A DNA stretch of 55,021 nt from Motilimonas cestriensis (GTDB lineage: Bacteria; Pseudomonadota; Gammaproteobacteria; Enterobacterales; CBDFNC01): contig NZ_JAIMJA010000028.1 in NCBI RefSeq assembly GCF_021295315.1, forward strand, positions 1-55,021. Reading direction: 5' to 3'. The notes beneath the pieces were generated by a model. It did not search any database, was not told where the DNA came from, and saw only the letters and a list, made by a program, of their open reading frames with translations. The position numbers and the translations under genes are program-made. Shown here piece by piece: positions 8,001 through 17,795 of this stretch; within the stretch, counting starts at the first letter, position 1; the number at the start of each line of letters is the position of its first letter.

Positions 8001-9926
8001 ATGTTACTCAGTGCACTCAAGCAACACTTTGGCTTTGATCAACTAAGGCCTGGGCAAGAGCAAGTCATTAACGCGATTATGCAAGGCCATTCAGCAGCGG
8101 CTATATTTCCAACCGGATCGGGCAAATCTCTTTGTTATCAGCTACCCGCGACCTTGTTACCCAACCTCACCTTAGTCATTTCTCCTCTACTGGCACTGAT
8201 TAAAGATCAACTTGATTTTTTACAACAACGTGGCATTGCTGCGGCCTCGATCGATTCCAGTCAAACCTTTGAGCAAGTACAGCAGGTGATGCAAGGGGTT
8301 CGCAACGGTCAGATTAAAGTACTGATGATTTCGGTAGAAAGATTGAAAAACGAACGTTTCATGCGCTTTATTGAACAAGTGCCAATTTCGTTAATGGTGG
8401 TCGATGAGGCCCATTGTATTTCCGAATGGGGACATAATTTCAGACCCGACTATTTAAAGTTGGCGCAGTATCAAAAACAGCTAAGTATTCCACAGGTACT
8501 TTTGTTAACCGCCACCGCCACCGAGCCTGTTATTCAAGATATGCAGACCAAGTTTGCGATTAATAGTCAGCATATTGTGGTGACCGGTTTTTACCGTGGT
8601 AACTTAGACTTAGCTGTTGTGGCAACCGAACCCGCTGCGCGGATGGCTAAGTTACAGCAACTGTTAGCGGCAGACTCATCATTGCCGAGTATTGTTTATG
8701 TCACCTTGCAGCACACGGCGGAAGAGGTGGCTACGCAACTACAACAGCAGGGTATTAATGCACAGGCTTATCACGCTGGGATGGAATCGGATAAGCGTCA
8801 ACAAATTCAAGCTGATTTTATGGCTGGTAAGTACGCTTGCATTGTCGCCACTATCGCCTTTGGGATGGGCATAGATAAAGCCGATATTCGCCGCGTGATC
8901 CATTTTGATTTACCTAAGTCGATCGAGAATTACAGCCAAGAAATTGGTCGTGCCGGGCGGGATGGCTTAGCGTCGCAATGTGTGGTGTTAGCCAATAAAT
9001 CCAGTTTAACCTTGTTGGAAAATTTTGTTTATGGTGACACGCCAGATCTACCCGCCATCCAAGCGGTGCTGGATGAAATAGGTCAAGCTCGGGATGAATG
9101 GGAAGTGGTGCTGACGCGTCTGTCTAACCAAACCAATATCCGTCAACTGCCATTAAAAACCTTGCTCGTGTATTTGGAAATGCAGGGGATTCTGCGCCCA
9201 GCATACAGTTATTTTGCTGAATATAAATTTAAGTATCTCTGGGAGCAGAGTGCCATCATTCAGGCTTTTCAAGGCGAACGCCAAGTCTTCGTACAACAGA
9301 TTTTAAGCTCGGCAGCTCAAGCAAAAATTTGGTGCACACCTGATCTTGAGCGCATGTGGCAACAGCATGGACAGGCGCGTACGCGAGTGATCGCCGCGCT
9401 CGACTACTTACATGAAAAAGGCATGATCCAGTTAGAAAGTAAATTGATGACCGAGGTTTATCGGGTACAGCAACCGCCGCACTCACGGCCTGATTTAGCC
9501 AATGAATTGCATCAGTTATTTATTAACAAAGAGCAGGCAGAAATAAACCGTATAAGTCAGCTTATTGGCTTTTTTGAATCCCAGCAGTGTTTAAGCCATC
9601 GACTGGCAGGCTACTTTGCCGATCATCAAGCACCAGTGCAGTGTGGCCATTGTTCGGTTTGTCGTGGCCAACTGGCGCAATTGCCGGTACCTGTAGAAGT
9701 ATTCATGCCTTCCAGTGAGCAGTTAACGGCTTGGTTATTACCTTTCCAACAGGGTTATCAAGCGGCAATGGGGCATACTGCTAGCATTGCTGCGCAAGCC
9801 CGGTTTTTATGCGGAATGGCGACGCCGGTGCTGACAAAAATTAAAGGCCGTAAAATGGCTGGTTTTGCCCAGCTTGAACAGGTGCCGTTTAATCAAGTGA
9901 AAGGTCGAATAGCGCAACTTAATTAA
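8001..9926 (+). CDS. RecQ-family ATP-dependent DNA helicase (641 aa)
   Basis: Superfamily 2 3'-5' DNA helicase. Motif 0 LRPGQEQVINAI, Walker A FPTGSGKSLCYQ (near residue 37-48), Walker B VVDEAHCISEWGHNFRPDY (DEAH box), LLTATAT (motif III) and motif VI QEIGRAGRDG are all present. A zinc-binding cysteine cluster of the RQC region is seen late in the protein (QCLSHRL, then VQCGHCSVC). It is longer than E. coli RecQ, and the C-terminus does not look like an HRDC domain, so it is probably a RecQ paralogue rather than the canonical recQ. Expected role: unwinding of forks and recombination intermediates. It is divergent from the PadR gene. Confidence 0.85.
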   Translation: MLLSALKQHFGFDQLRPGQEQVINAIMQGHSAAAIFPTGSGKSLCYQLPATLLPNLTLVISPLLALIKDQLDFLQQRGIAAASIDSSQTFEQVQQVMQGVRNGQIKVLMISVERLKNERFMRFIEQVPISLMVVDEAHCISEWGHNFRPDYLKLAQYQKQLSIPQVLLLTATATEPVIQDMQTKFAINSQHIVVTGFYRGNLDLAVVATEPAARMAKLQQLLAADSSLPSIVYVTLQHTAEEVATQLQQQGINAQAYHAGMESDKRQQIQADFMAGKYACIVATIAFGMGIDKADIRRVIHFDLPKSIENYSQEIGRAGRDGLASQCVVLANKSSLTLLENFVYGDTPDLPAIQAVLDEIGQARDEWEVVLTRLSNQTNIRQLPLKTLLVYLEMQGILRPAYSYFAEYKFKYLWEQSAIIQAFQGERQVFVQQILSSAAQAKIWCTPDLERMWQQHGQARTRVIAALDYLHEKGMIQLESKLMTEVYRVQQPPHSRPDLANELHQLFINKEQAEINRISQLIGFFESQQCLSHRLAGYFADHQAPVQCGHCSVCRGQLAQLPVPVEVFMPSSEQLTAWLLPFQQGYQAAMGHTASIAAQARFLCGMATPVLTKIKGRKMAGFAQLEQVPFNQVKGRIAQLN

Positions 9927-10013
9927 TCGTTTTTTCAGGCAGCTTATCTAGTATGTGTCATGCTTAATTAGTTATTGTGAATTATTGAGTCTGTACTGTT
10001 ACAGGAGAACATC

Positions 10014-10379
10014 ATGTTTATAGTGACGCGTGTAAATGATGCCCGCCTTGATCTTGAAATTTCAGGCAAGCTAGACAGTGAAGCAATGAAGTTATTGTTA
10101 GATGAGCTAATAGCGAAAAGTGAAGGTATTAGCGCTGGTCGCATGCTTTATCGGATTGCGGCATTTAATATTCCAACGATAGGGGCGATGGCGGTAGAAA
10201 TGTCGCGTTTACCTGAGTTATTCACACTGATGCAGCAGTTTAGTCGCATTGCTGTTTTGACCGATACAGACTGGGTAAAAAAAGTTAGCGAATTTGAGGG
10301 CGCTGTTATCCCTAATGTAGACATTAAAGGCTTTAGTTTAGAAGATCTAGCGGCTGCAGAGGCTTGGCTCGAACAATAA
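10014..10379 (+). CDS. SpoIIAA-like (STAS-fold, DUF3478-type) protein
   Basis: 121-residue cytosolic protein with the pattern of the SpoIIAA-like family: a short beta-rich start (VNDARLDLEISGKL), a helix (DSEAMKLLLDELIAKS), RMLYRIAAFNIPTIGAM, then IAVLTDTDWVKKVSEFEG and a C-terminal AAEAWLEQ. The family has a STAS/CRAL-TRIO-like fold and may bind lipids or hydrophobic ligands, but no biochemical role is established. The ATG follows a good ACAGGAGAA ribosome binding site. Monocistronic, 87 bases after the recQ-like gene and convergent with mnmE. Confidence 0.75.
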   Translation: MFIVTRVNDARLDLEISGKLDSEAMKLLLDELIAKSEGISAGRMLYRIAAFNIPTIGAMAVEMSRLPELFTLMQQFSRIAVLTDTDWVKKVSEFEGAVIPNVDIKGFSLEDLAAAEAWLEQ

Positions 10380-10477
10380 TACATAGACGGCTAGATTGAC
10401 TAATACTCAGGATAAGCCGAAACACACCCTCTGTTAGGTATGCTGGCTTAAACCAAGTGGCTAGGTGAGACTGGCGT

Positions 10478-11845
10478 TTACTTGCCGATACAAAAGCTCG
10501 AGAAGATGCGAGTCAGTAAGTCATCATTGCTAAATTCACCGGTGATTTCACTTAAGGCTTCTTGGGCCAATCTTAACTCTTCAGCCAGCAGTTCGCCGGC
10601 CATATAGACTTCAAGTTGCTCTTTGCCGTTATCCACATGGTGGCTAGCTATGTTCAGCGCTTCTAGGTGACGGCGACGCGCCATAAAGCCGCCCTCACTG
10701 TTACCTTGATAGCCCATGATTTGTTTAAGATGCTCACGTAATGATTCGAGCCCTAGCCCTGTTTTAGCACTGATGCGGTAAACAGGATGGCCATGATCTT
10801 CGGTGATGCCTAAGGTTTCACCCGTTAGGTCAGCTTTGTTACGTATCACCGTCATACCGATCTTTTGCGGCAAGCGCTCAACAAAATCAGGCCAAATTTT
10901 GGCGGGGTCAAGTTCGTCGGTGGTGGTGCCATCCAACATAAACAATACCCGATCAGCATTATTAATTTCTTGCCATGCGCGCTCAATACCAATTTGCTCT
11001 ACCACGTCAGGGCTTTCACGCAGACCGGCGGTATCGATAATGTGCAGTGGCATGCCATCAATATGAATATGCTCGCGTAATACATCGCGCGTGGTGCCCG
11101 CTATTTCGGTGACGATGGCAGCTTCTTTTCCGGCCAAGGCATTTAATAAGCTCGATTTACCAGCGTTAGGCCGACCCGCGATCACGACTTTCATGCCTTC
11201 ACGCATGATTGCGCCTTGTTTGGCTTGGCTTTGCACTAACGCTAGCTGGTCGATAATGGCGTAAAGCTTGGCTTGGATTTTACCATCAGAGAGAAAGTCG
11301 ACCCCTTCTTCATCGGGAAAGTCGATGGCTGCTTCAACAAAAATACGCAGATGAATAAGGGCTTCTACTAATTCATGTATCTTGCTAGAAAATTCACCTT
11401 GTAGTGAGTTCAAGGCACTTTTCGCGGCTTGCTCTGAGGTGGCTTCAATTAAATCGGCAATGGCTTCTGCTTGGGCTAAATCAAGCTTATCGTTCATGAA
11501 GGCGCGCTCTGAGAATTCACCCGGACGTGCAGTCCGCACCCCTGGAATCAGCAAAATGCGCTTGATCAGCATGTCCATCACCACCGGACCACCATGGCCT
11601 TGTAGCTCTAATACATCTTCACCGGTAAACGAATAGGGACCTTTAAATAGCAAGGCAATCCCTTCATCGAGGGCGTTGTTATGCTCATCTTTAAACGGCA
11701 GGTATTCGGCATATCGCACTCGAGGTTGCTTGCCTAACACAATCTCCGCCACTTGTTCGCAAGCGGGACCTGATACCCTAATGATGCCGACGCCGCCACG
11801 GCCGAGAGGGGTTGCTTGTGCGACGATAGTATCAATTGAATTCAT
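10478..11845 (-). CDS. mnmE: tRNA modification GTPase MnmE
   Basis: With MnmG (not in this window), MnmE makes the cmnm5U34 wobble modification on several tRNAs. The 455-residue protein has the standard length. An N-terminal tetrahydrofolate-binding domain (starts [23 protein letters not shown]) leads into a helical domain and an inserted G domain with [16 protein letters not shown] (G1), [10 protein letters not shown] (G3) and NKAD (G4). The C-terminal CIGK with the catalytic cysteine is intact. It lies downstream of yidC on the same strand, separated by a terminator, so it probably has its own promoter. The order rpmH-rnpA-yidD-yidC-mnmE is conserved in gammaproteobacteria. Confidence 0.98.
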   Translation of the reverse strand: MNSIDTIVAQATPLGRGGVGIIRVSGPACEQVAEIVLGKQPRVRYAEYLPFKDEHNNALDEGIALLFKGPYSFTGEDVLELQGHGGPVVMDMLIKRILLIPGVRTARPGEFSERAFMNDKLDLAQAEAIADLIEATSEQAAKSALNSLQGEFSSKIHELVEALIHLRIFVEAAIDFPDEEGVDFLSDGKIQAKLYAIIDQLALVQSQAKQGAIMREGMKVVIAGRPNAGKSSLLNALAGKEAAIVTEIAGTTRDVLREHIHIDGMPLHIIDTAGLRESPDVVEQIGIERAWQEINNADRVLFMLDGTTTDELDPAKIWPDFVERLPQKIGMTVIRNKADLTGETLGITEDHGHPVYRISAKTGLGLESLREHLKQIMGYQGNSEGGFMARRRHLEALNIASHHVDNGKEQLEVYMAGELLAEELRLAQEALSEITGEFSNDDLLTRIFSSFCIGK

Positions 11846-11902
11846 CTACTTATGCCTGTTGTATTAGAGTGTGCAAAATTGTTTTGTATTATACGTTGTT
11901 CA

Positions 11903-11930
11903 TAAAGAAAAAGGAGCCATGCGGCTCCTT
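11903..11930 (-). terminator. terminator after yidC
   Basis: Perfect 8-bp stem AAGGAGCC/GGCTCCTT (11911-11918, 11923-11930) with a 4-base loop. On the minus strand it is followed by a U-rich tail. It lies 29 bases after the yidC stop and separates the rpmH-yidC unit from mnmE. Confidence 0.85.
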
Positions 11931-11958
11931 CTTAATATGACTTAGGGGTTAGCTAAGT

Positions 11959-13635
11959 TTACGCCGAGGCGTTTTTACCTAAGCCCTTTTTGTCCAGCTC
12001 GCGGAAAATTAGCCACTGCTGTAACAAGGTTACTAAGTTACTCACTAACCAGTAAAGTACCAAACCTGAAGGGAAGAACAAGAAGAATGCGGTAAATACT
12101 ACTGGCATATATTGCATGATCTTAGCTTGCATCGGATCTTGTACTGTCGTTGGTGACATCTTCTGAATGAAGAACATGCTGATACCCATTAGGATAGGTA
12201 ACACGTAGTACGGGTCTTGAACTGATAAGTCAGTGATCCAACCAAAGAACGGCGCATGACGTAATTCAACCGACTCCATTAATGACCAGTACAGGGCAAT
12301 AAAGATAGGCATTTGCAATAGGATAGGTAAACAGCCACCCAGTGGGTTTACTTTCTCTTTCTTGTATAGCTCCATCATGCCTTGTGAGACTTTTTGTTTG
12401 TCTTCACCGAAACGGTCACGTAACTGTTGGATTTTTGGCTGTAGTAAACGCATTTTCGCCATTGAGGTGTATTGCGCTTTGGTTAGCGGATACATCACAC
12501 CTTTAACAGAGAAGGTCACTAAAATAATAGCCATGCCCCAGTTACCAACGATACTTTGGAAAAATAGTAATAGTTGGAATAACGGTTGTGCGATAAACCA
12601 TAACCAACCGTAATCTACGGTAAGGTCAAGGTGTGTGCCAACTTCTGCCATTTCGTCTTGTAGTTTTGGACCAACCCAAAGTTTTGTGCTTAGGGTTGCT
12701 TCACTACCTGCTGCCACGGTTTGTAGTGGCGCTTTATAACCAATCGCTGCATCTGCACCATACACACGAGTGTAAAGCTCATTGGTTTGCTCTTCACTTG
12801 GAATAAAGGCTGACACAAAGTAATGCTCTAGCATTGCCACGTAACCGCCTTTTGTTTCAACGGCTAAGTTCGCTTCTTGCATGTCATCAAACTTGTACTT
12901 AGTGTAGCGAGTGTCGTTTTTAGCGGCTAAAGGCGCGGAATAAGCACCACCACGATAAACTGGCATCACTAAGCTGCCACCAGAAGGTTGCACGGTTTGC
13001 TTTAACTGGCCGTATAGTTGCAAGTTAACAGGCGCATCTGAGTTATTGATAACTTGGTAATCAATATCAACTTCATACTTGCCTTTAAGCAGGGTAAATA
13101 CTTTTACGTATTTGATGCCGGTATCGGTAGTGAAATATAACTGCGCTGAAACCTTATCTGCACCTTCACTTAAGATAAATGCGTCTTGAGTGGTGGTGTA
13201 GTGTGGACGACCTTTAGGATGGCTATCAGGACCTTGACCAATTAAACCACTTTGCGCGATGTAGACATGACCTTGTTCGCTTTTAAGTAATTTGAATGGG
13301 GCTGGCTCGCCTTGTACTTCTGGGTACAACAATAAGTCTGCTTCAACTATGTCACCCCCAACAGTATCAATCACCAATTTTAGCGTGTCATTGCTTAGGG
13401 TGATGCGCTTTTGTGATGCACTGTTTGACTCTACAGGCATATCTTGATTGGCATCAACAGAAGCCATCGGCACATCAGCACTGATGTTAGCACTGCTAGG
13501 AGCATTGTTAGCTGGTTGTGTTGCGACAACGGTTGGTTGCTCTGGTTGCGGATTCTTAAATTCTGTCCAAGCGACAAAAATTAAGTAGCTGACAAACAGC
13601 AGACCAAAAAGTAAAAAATTACGCTGAGATTCCAT
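11959..13635 (-). CDS. yidC: membrane protein insertase YidC
   Basis: Inner-membrane insertase/foldase working alone or with SecYEG. The 558-residue protein has the gram-negative layout: an N-terminal membrane segment (NFLLFGLLFVSYLIFVAWTEF), a large periplasmic beta-sandwich domain to about residue 340, then the conserved five-helix YidC/Oxa1 core. Core signatures include KGVMYPLTKAQYTSMAKMR, GGCLPILLQMPIFIALYW and a C-terminal WLVSNLVTLLQQWLIFR. It starts 7 bases after yidD and is the last gene of the rpmH-rnpA-yidD-yidC transcription unit. Confidence 0.98.
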   Translation of the reverse strand: MESQRNFLLFGLLFVSYLIFVAWTEFKNPQPEQPTVVATQPANNAPSSANISADVPMASVDANQDMPVESNSASQKRITLSNDTLKLVIDTVGGDIVEADLLLYPEVQGEPAPFKLLKSEQGHVYIAQSGLIGQGPDSHPKGRPHYTTTQDAFILSEGADKVSAQLYFTTDTGIKYVKVFTLLKGKYEVDIDYQVINNSDAPVNLQLYGQLKQTVQPSGGSLVMPVYRGGAYSAPLAAKNDTRYTKYKFDDMQEANLAVETKGGYVAMLEHYFVSAFIPSEEQTNELYTRVYGADAAIGYKAPLQTVAAGSEATLSTKLWVGPKLQDEMAEVGTHLDLTVDYGWLWFIAQPLFQLLLFFQSIVGNWGMAIILVTFSVKGVMYPLTKAQYTSMAKMRLLQPKIQQLRDRFGEDKQKVSQGMMELYKKEKVNPLGGCLPILLQMPIFIALYWSLMESVELRHAPFFGWITDLSVQDPYYVLPILMGISMFFIQKMSPTTVQDPMQAKIMQYMPVVFTAFFLFFPSGLVLYWLVSNLVTLLQQWLIFRELDKKGLGKNASA

Positions 13636-13642
13636 AATTTAG

Positions 13643-13891
13643 TTAATCTCTTTTCTTAGGTTTAGGAACAGGGTCGTACCCACCAGGGTTTAAAGGATGA
13701 CATTTTATAAGACGTTGGCCCGCTAACCAACAACCTTTTACCGATCCATGTATTTTAATTGCTTCAATAGCATAATGTGAGCAAGTGGGATGAAAACGAC
13801 AGCGTGGGCCGAGTAAAGGACTAATAAGTACCTGATAAGATTTTATTAAGCCAATGGCTAACCATTGCAGCGGCGAACTATTCTTTGCCAT
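13643..13891 (-). CDS. yidD: membrane protein insertion efficiency factor YidD
   Basis: 82-residue member of the YidD/UPF0161 family. The signature [18 protein letters not shown] with the cysteine pair, and [12 protein letters not shown] near the end, are intact. The family assists YidC-dependent insertion through an amphipathic N-terminal helix ([20 protein letters not shown]). It overlaps the 3' end of rnpA by 34 bases in another frame, an arrangement common at this locus that points to translational coupling. Confidence 0.97.
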   Translation of the reverse strand: MAKNSSPLQWLAIGLIKSYQVLISPLLGPRCRFHPTCSHYAIEAIKIHGSVKGCWLAGQRLIKCHPLNPGGYDPVPKPKKRD

Positions 13892-14214
13892 AGTTTACCT
13901 AGAAGTTTTACTAATTCCTCATTACTGAGGTCACCTGAACCACCTTTTGCGATGACGACTAAGTCGACAGCGGGCAATTGATGTTGACGGGTACGAAAGC
14001 TTTCTCTAACCACACGACGAATACGGTTTCTTCCCACGGCACGTTTGATGTGTTTTTTGGGTATAGCAAGACCAAGTCTAGGATGGGTAAGACCATTAGG
14101 TTTAGCAAGTATAGTGATATGAGGCGATGAAGCTGGAATGGGGTCTTTGAAGACGTTTTTGAATTGTTCGGGAGTTAACAAACGTAACTCCCGATCGAAC
14201 GATAATTTAATCAC
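13858..14214 (-). CDS. rnpA: ribonuclease P protein component RnpA
   Basis: Protein subunit of RNase P, which with the catalytic RNA removes tRNA 5' leaders. The 118-residue protein carries the RNR motif as [16 protein letters not shown] and the start [15 protein letters not shown] typical of gammaproteobacterial RnpA. The start codon is GTG at 14214, in good position 10 bases after the rpmH stop. A C-terminal [11 protein letters not shown] segment is normal. It overlaps yidD by 34 bases. Confidence 0.97.
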   Translation of the reverse strand: MIKLSFDRELRLLTPEQFKNVFKDPIPASSPHITILAKPNGLTHPRLGLAIPKKHIKRAVGRNRIRRVVRESFRTRQHQLPAVDLVVIAKGGSGDLSNEELVKLLGKLWQRIVRRCNG

Positions 14215-14224
14215 GTCTGATTAA

Positions 14225-14359
14225 TTATGCGCTCAGGCGCGTGCGGCCTTTAGCACGACGACGAGCTACAACTTGACGACCGCCTTTGGTCGCTTTGCGA
14301 GCACGAAAGCCGTGAGAACGCTTACGCTTAAGATTGCTTGGTTGAAAAGTACGTTTCAT
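14225..14359 (-). CDS. rpmH: 50S ribosomal protein L34
   Basis: 44-residue protein that begins [19 protein letters not shown] and ends in GRTRLSA. It is the full-length L34 of the large ribosomal subunit, almost entirely basic. It is too short for ordinary gene callers but unmistakable, and sits 10 bases before rnpA as in most bacteria. The ATG at 14359 follows GAAAGAACC on the minus strand. Confidence 0.98.
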   Translation of the reverse strand: MKRTFQPSNLKRKRSHGFRARKATKGGRQVVARRRAKGRTRLSA

Positions 14360-14649
14360 GGTTCTTTCCGTTATCAGTTAACTGTACAGTTGGCTTTCGT
14401 TCATAATGCTGTGAATGACATTATGGCAGTTGGCCTCAAAAAAGAGGGCGAATTCTATACCTTGAAATGAATCAAGTCAATTTAAATGCCGTCGTGTTGT
14501 GCAATTTTTATCCTAAGATAAAGCGCACGTTTCAGATTGGAGCCTAATAAAAGGTTATAAACTGAAAGTGCGCAGGATTATATAGAGATTTATTGAATTA
14601 GCAAGGATCTGAGAAGATCACTGCGTTTAATTTTTGTGCTTAAATTCGA
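14360..14649. other. rpmH leader/promoter region; no oriC seen
   Basis: About 290 bases between rpmH and the small membrane-protein gene. It must hold the rpmH-operon promoter and the 3' end of the next gene. I looked for clustered DnaA boxes (TTATNCACA) and AT-rich 13-mers and found none, only a few scattered GATC sites around 14603-14656. This position holds oriC in Pseudomonas but seemingly not here. Confidence 0.5.
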
Positions 14650-15075
14650 TCAATGAAGAAAACTTGTTTTAAACCAATCCCAGACGCCAAAAGAAAAGCC
14701 CGGTAATAGATCAATTCCTGCCGCTGATTTAAGTAAATAAAGGATCAATACGCCCAAGCCGGCGCTAAAACACAAAAATAAACTGAGTAATCCGGCTTGG
14801 ATCAGGCGCGAGATATTTTTCTCGCGTCGGGTCAGATCGCGGCGGTTACGGCCAGCTAAAAACACGTAATAATAGCGCCAGCGCAAAAATTTAACGGTAC
14901 CGCGAAAATCAACCTTATGATCGCCCCAGCTGCGCGCACCTAATGCCACTTTTAAGTGGATCAGCTGCTCTTCACTAAAACTATCATGAAGATCCTCTGG
15001 TAGCCGTTCGAACAGGTTGCGGACAAAAGGATCTTGCTTGATCGAACCTTTAATCGTGTTGGTTTTGGGTTCCAT
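14650..15075 (-). CDS. conserved membrane protein next to dnaA (141 aa)
   Basis: Unnamed protein with an N-terminal soluble half (VRNLFERLPEDLHDSFSEEQ, LGARSWGDHKVDFRGTVKF), a conserved-looking basic stretch (RYYYVFLAGRNRRDLTRREKN) and one or two membrane segments at about residues 93-120 (LIQAGLLSLFLCFSAGLGVLILYLL). I recognise it as a type that recurs near rpmH/dnaA in marine gammaproteobacteria, sometimes misnamed in databases, with no known function. It is transcribed away from dnaA and toward rpmH. The ATG at 15075 is followed by a credible N-terminus. Confidence 0.75.
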   Translation of the reverse strand: MEPKTNTIKGSIKQDPFVRNLFERLPEDLHDSFSEEQLIHLKVALGARSWGDHKVDFRGTVKFLRWRYYYVFLAGRNRRDLTRREKNISRLIQAGLLSLFLCFSAGLGVLILYLLKSAAGIDLLPGFSFGVWDWFKTSFLH

Positions 15076-15200
15076 CTTATTGAATCCTCTCGGTTAATAT
15101 TTTGCAATCATAGTCAGGGTGAGGCTTGGGGTAAATAGAATTCATTTAATCCGTACAATTTACATGCTTAGACCGAAAATTAATCTACCGCAATCTGTTT

Positions 15201-15229
15201 TTGTCAAGGATCAAATTTGTCAATATGGT
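15201..15229 (+). promoter_or_regulatory. dnaA: candidate sigma-70 promoter for dnaA
   Basis: TTGTCA at 15201-15206 and TATGGT at 15224-15229 are separated by 17 bases, about 70 bases before the dnaA start. A second TTGTCA lies at 15218. The match to the -10 is only partial and no DnaA box is present nearby, so autoregulation by DnaA is not evident. Confidence 0.4.
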
Positions 15230-15300
15230 GATATAAAGCCTAGAGAAATCGGGCTTAGCAGGATAAAATGTGCGACCGTTTTTTTGTTTTGGAGTGATCT

Positions 15301-16680
15301 GTGTCTTCTTCCGTTTGGCAAAACTGCCTAGCTAGATTAAAGGATGAATTGCCGGCTACAGAATTCAGCATGTGGATCCGCCCACTACAGACCGAGCTGA
15401 AAGATAATGTCTTAACCTTTTACGCACCAAACCGATTTGTACTGGACTGGGTGCGTGATAAATATCTAAATAACTTCACTTCTTTGTTGGCTGAATTTTG
15501 CGCCAACGAAATGCCGATTTTAAAATTTGAAGTGGGTTGTAAGCCGGTTATTGTTGAAACCAGAGCGACACAGAAACCAGAACAAGCCGTATCGTTTAGC
15601 AATAACAGTGATAAAACACCTTGGGAACGAGAGCCTAAAGCTAAACCGGAAATATTCCACCGCAGCAATATCAACCTCAACTATACCTTTGACAACTTTG
15701 TTGAGGGTAAGTCAAACCAACTCGGCCGCGCGGCTGCGCGTCAAGTAGCTGAAAATCCGGGTGGTTCATACAACCCACTGTTTTTGTATGGTGGCAGTGG
15801 TTTAGGTAAAACTCACTTGTTGCATGCGGTGGGTAATGGTATTCGCGAGCACAAGAAAGACGCCAAAGTGATATACATGCACTCGGAGCGCTTTGTGCAA
15901 GACATGGTCAAAGCCTTACAAAGTAATGCCATCGAAGAATTTAAGCGCTATTACCGTAGTGTGGATGCCTTACTGATCGATGACATTCAGTTTTTTGCTA
16001 ATAAAGAGCGTTCCCAAGAAGAATTCTTTCATACTTTCAATGCTTTACTTGAGGGTAATCAACAAATCATCTTAACCAGCGACCGCTATCCGAAAGAGAT
16101 CGACGGTGTTGAGGATAGATTAAAATCGCGTTTTGGCTGGGGCTTAACGGTTGCCATCGAGCCGCCAGAGCTTGAAACCCGCGTAGCCATCTTAAAGCGC
16201 AAAGCCGCTGAGCATAATTTTGACTTACCAGATGAAAGCGCGTTCTTTATCGCTAAGCGCCTGCGTTCAAATGTGCGTGAGCTAGAAGGCGCTTTAAACC
16301 GTGTGCGCGCCAATGCCGATTTTACTGGCCGCACCGCTACCATTGACTTTGTGCGTGAAGCGCTACGCGATTTATTGGCACTGCAAGAAAAGCTAGTGAC
16401 CATCGACAATATTCAAAAAACTGTGGCGGAATACTACAAGATCAAAATGGCGGACTTACTCTCTAAACGCCGTAGCCGTAGCGTCGCTCGCCCACGTCAA
16501 ATTGCAATGGCGTTAGCAAAAGAGCTCACCAACCATAGCTTGCCTGAAATCGGTGATGCCTTTGGTGGTCGCGACCATACGACTGTACTTCATGCTTGTC
16601 GTAAAATTTTGCAGTTACGTGAAGAAAGCCACGACATTAAAGAAGATTACTCTAACCTGATTAGAACCTTGTCATCGTAA
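15301..16680 (+). CDS. dnaA: chromosomal replication initiator DnaA
   Basis: Binds DnaA boxes at oriC and loads DnaB. The 459-residue protein shows domain I ([19 protein letters not shown]), a short variable linker, the AAA+ core with Walker [14 protein letters not shown] and Walker [10 protein letters not shown], sensor R finger in the [10 protein letters not shown] region, and the domain IV helix-turn-helix signature [15 protein letters not shown]. The start is GTG at 15301 with GGAG 8 bases upstream; this gives the usual family N-terminus. First gene of the dnaA-dnaN-recF-gyrB cluster, 13 bases before dnaN. Confidence 0.99.
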   Translation: MSSSVWQNCLARLKDELPATEFSMWIRPLQTELKDNVLTFYAPNRFVLDWVRDKYLNNFTSLLAEFCANEMPILKFEVGCKPVIVETRATQKPEQAVSFSNNSDKTPWEREPKAKPEIFHRSNINLNYTFDNFVEGKSNQLGRAAARQVAENPGGSYNPLFLYGGSGLGKTHLLHAVGNGIREHKKDAKVIYMHSERFVQDMVKALQSNAIEEFKRYYRSVDALLIDDIQFFANKERSQEEFFHTFNALLEGNQQIILTSDRYPKEIDGVEDRLKSRFGWGLTVAIEPPELETRVAILKRKAAEHNFDLPDESAFFIAKRLRSNVRELEGALNRVRANADFTGRTATIDFVREALRDLLALQEKLVTIDNIQKTVAEYYKIKMADLLSKRRSRSVARPRQIAMALAKELTNHSLPEIGDAFGGRDHTTVLHACRKILQLREESHDIKEDYSNLIRTLSS

Positions 16681-16693
16681 AGGAAAGGCGACC

Positions 16694-17794
16694 ATGCATT
16701 TTTCTATAAACAGAGAAGCCTTGCTAAGGCCACTACAACTTGTGACTGGCGCCTTAGGCAGTCGTCCCACGTTACCTATTTTAGGGAACGTACTGATAGA
16801 GGTGAGTGATAATTTACTTTCATTAACGGGAACGGATTTGGAAGTAGAGTTGATTGGTCAAATGCCTTTAGAAGGTAATGTTGAGCCTGGACGCACCACC
16901 GTACCGGCGCGCAAATTATTAGATATTTGTCGTGGTTTACCGGATCAGTCAGACATTCGATTAGCGTTGGAAAATGACAAAGTCATTTTACGCTCGGGTC
17001 GTAGCCGTTATACCTTGTCTTCATTGCCAGCAAATGACTTTCCCAACATTGAATCTTGGCAAAGTATTGTTGAGTTCAGTTTGCCGCAAAGTCAGATGCG
17101 TCGCTTGATTGAAAGTACGCAGTTTTCCATGGCCAGCCAAGATGTACGTTACTACCTAAACGGCATGTATTTTGAAACCGATGGCCATGAGCTAAAAAGT
17201 GTCGCTACCGATGGTCATCGCCTGGCCATGTGCAGTGTGCAGCTAGAGCAAGCTTTACAAAATCAGTCAATCATCGTGCCGCGAAAAGGGGTGCTAGAGT
17301 TGATCCGGTTATTAGATAACGACGATCAAGCACTGCAAATTCAAATTGGTAGTAATAATATTCGCGCTATTACCGCTGGGTTTACCTTTACCTGTAAATT
17401 AGTTGACGGTCGTTTTCCTGATTATCGTCGCGTGGTACCTGATAATGGCGATAAAGTTCTCTCATCGGGTCGTGAAGAGCTAAAACAAGCTTTTGCCCGT
17501 GCTGCGATACTCTCAAATGAAAAGTTCCGTGGTGTGCGTTTAACGTTGTCTGAGAACTTATTAAAAATTACCGCAAACAACCCTGAGCGTGAAGAAGCTG
17601 AAGAAATCCTCGATGTAAGCTTTCCGGCTCACGAATTAGAGATTGGCTTTAACGTTAGCTATGTGCTGGATGTACTAAATACGCTAAAATGTGAGCGGGT
17701 TAAGATCATCATGCGTGATGCTAATAGCAGTGCATTGATTGAAGCCGATGAGTCTTCTGATGCTATGTATGTTGTGATGCCAATGCGCTTATAA
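16694..17794 (+). CDS. dnaN: DNA polymerase III beta sliding clamp
   Basis: Ring-shaped processivity clamp. The 366-residue length and the start MHFSINREALLRPLQLV match DnaN; the three clamp domains are complete, ending in the family-typical YVVMPMRL. An AGGAAAGG ribosome binding site precedes the ATG. It ends 1 base before the recF start, so translation is almost certainly coupled. Confidence 0.99.
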   Translation: MHFSINREALLRPLQLVTGALGSRPTLPILGNVLIEVSDNLLSLTGTDLEVELIGQMPLEGNVEPGRTTVPARKLLDICRGLPDQSDIRLALENDKVILRSGRSRYTLSSLPANDFPNIESWQSIVEFSLPQSQMRRLIESTQFSMASQDVRYYLNGMYFETDGHELKSVATDGHRLAMCSVQLEQALQNQSIIVPRKGVLELIRLLDNDDQALQIQIGSNNIRAITAGFTFTCKLVDGRFPDYRRVVPDNGDKVLSSGREELKQAFARAAILSNEKFRGVRLTLSENLLKITANNPEREEAEEILDVSFPAHELEIGFNVSYVLDVLNTLKCERVKIIMRDANSSALIEADESSDAMYVVMPMRL

Positions 17795-17795
17795 C

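Noticed and set aside
14360-15300. oriC between rpmH and dnaA
   Set aside because: No cluster of DnaA boxes or AT-rich 13-mers is present; scattered GATC sites alone are not enough. In related bacteria the origin is near mnmG, outside this window.
15119-15331. 70-codon frame overlapping the dnaA start
   Set aside because: It covers the dnaA promoter and start in another frame and has no ribosome binding site.
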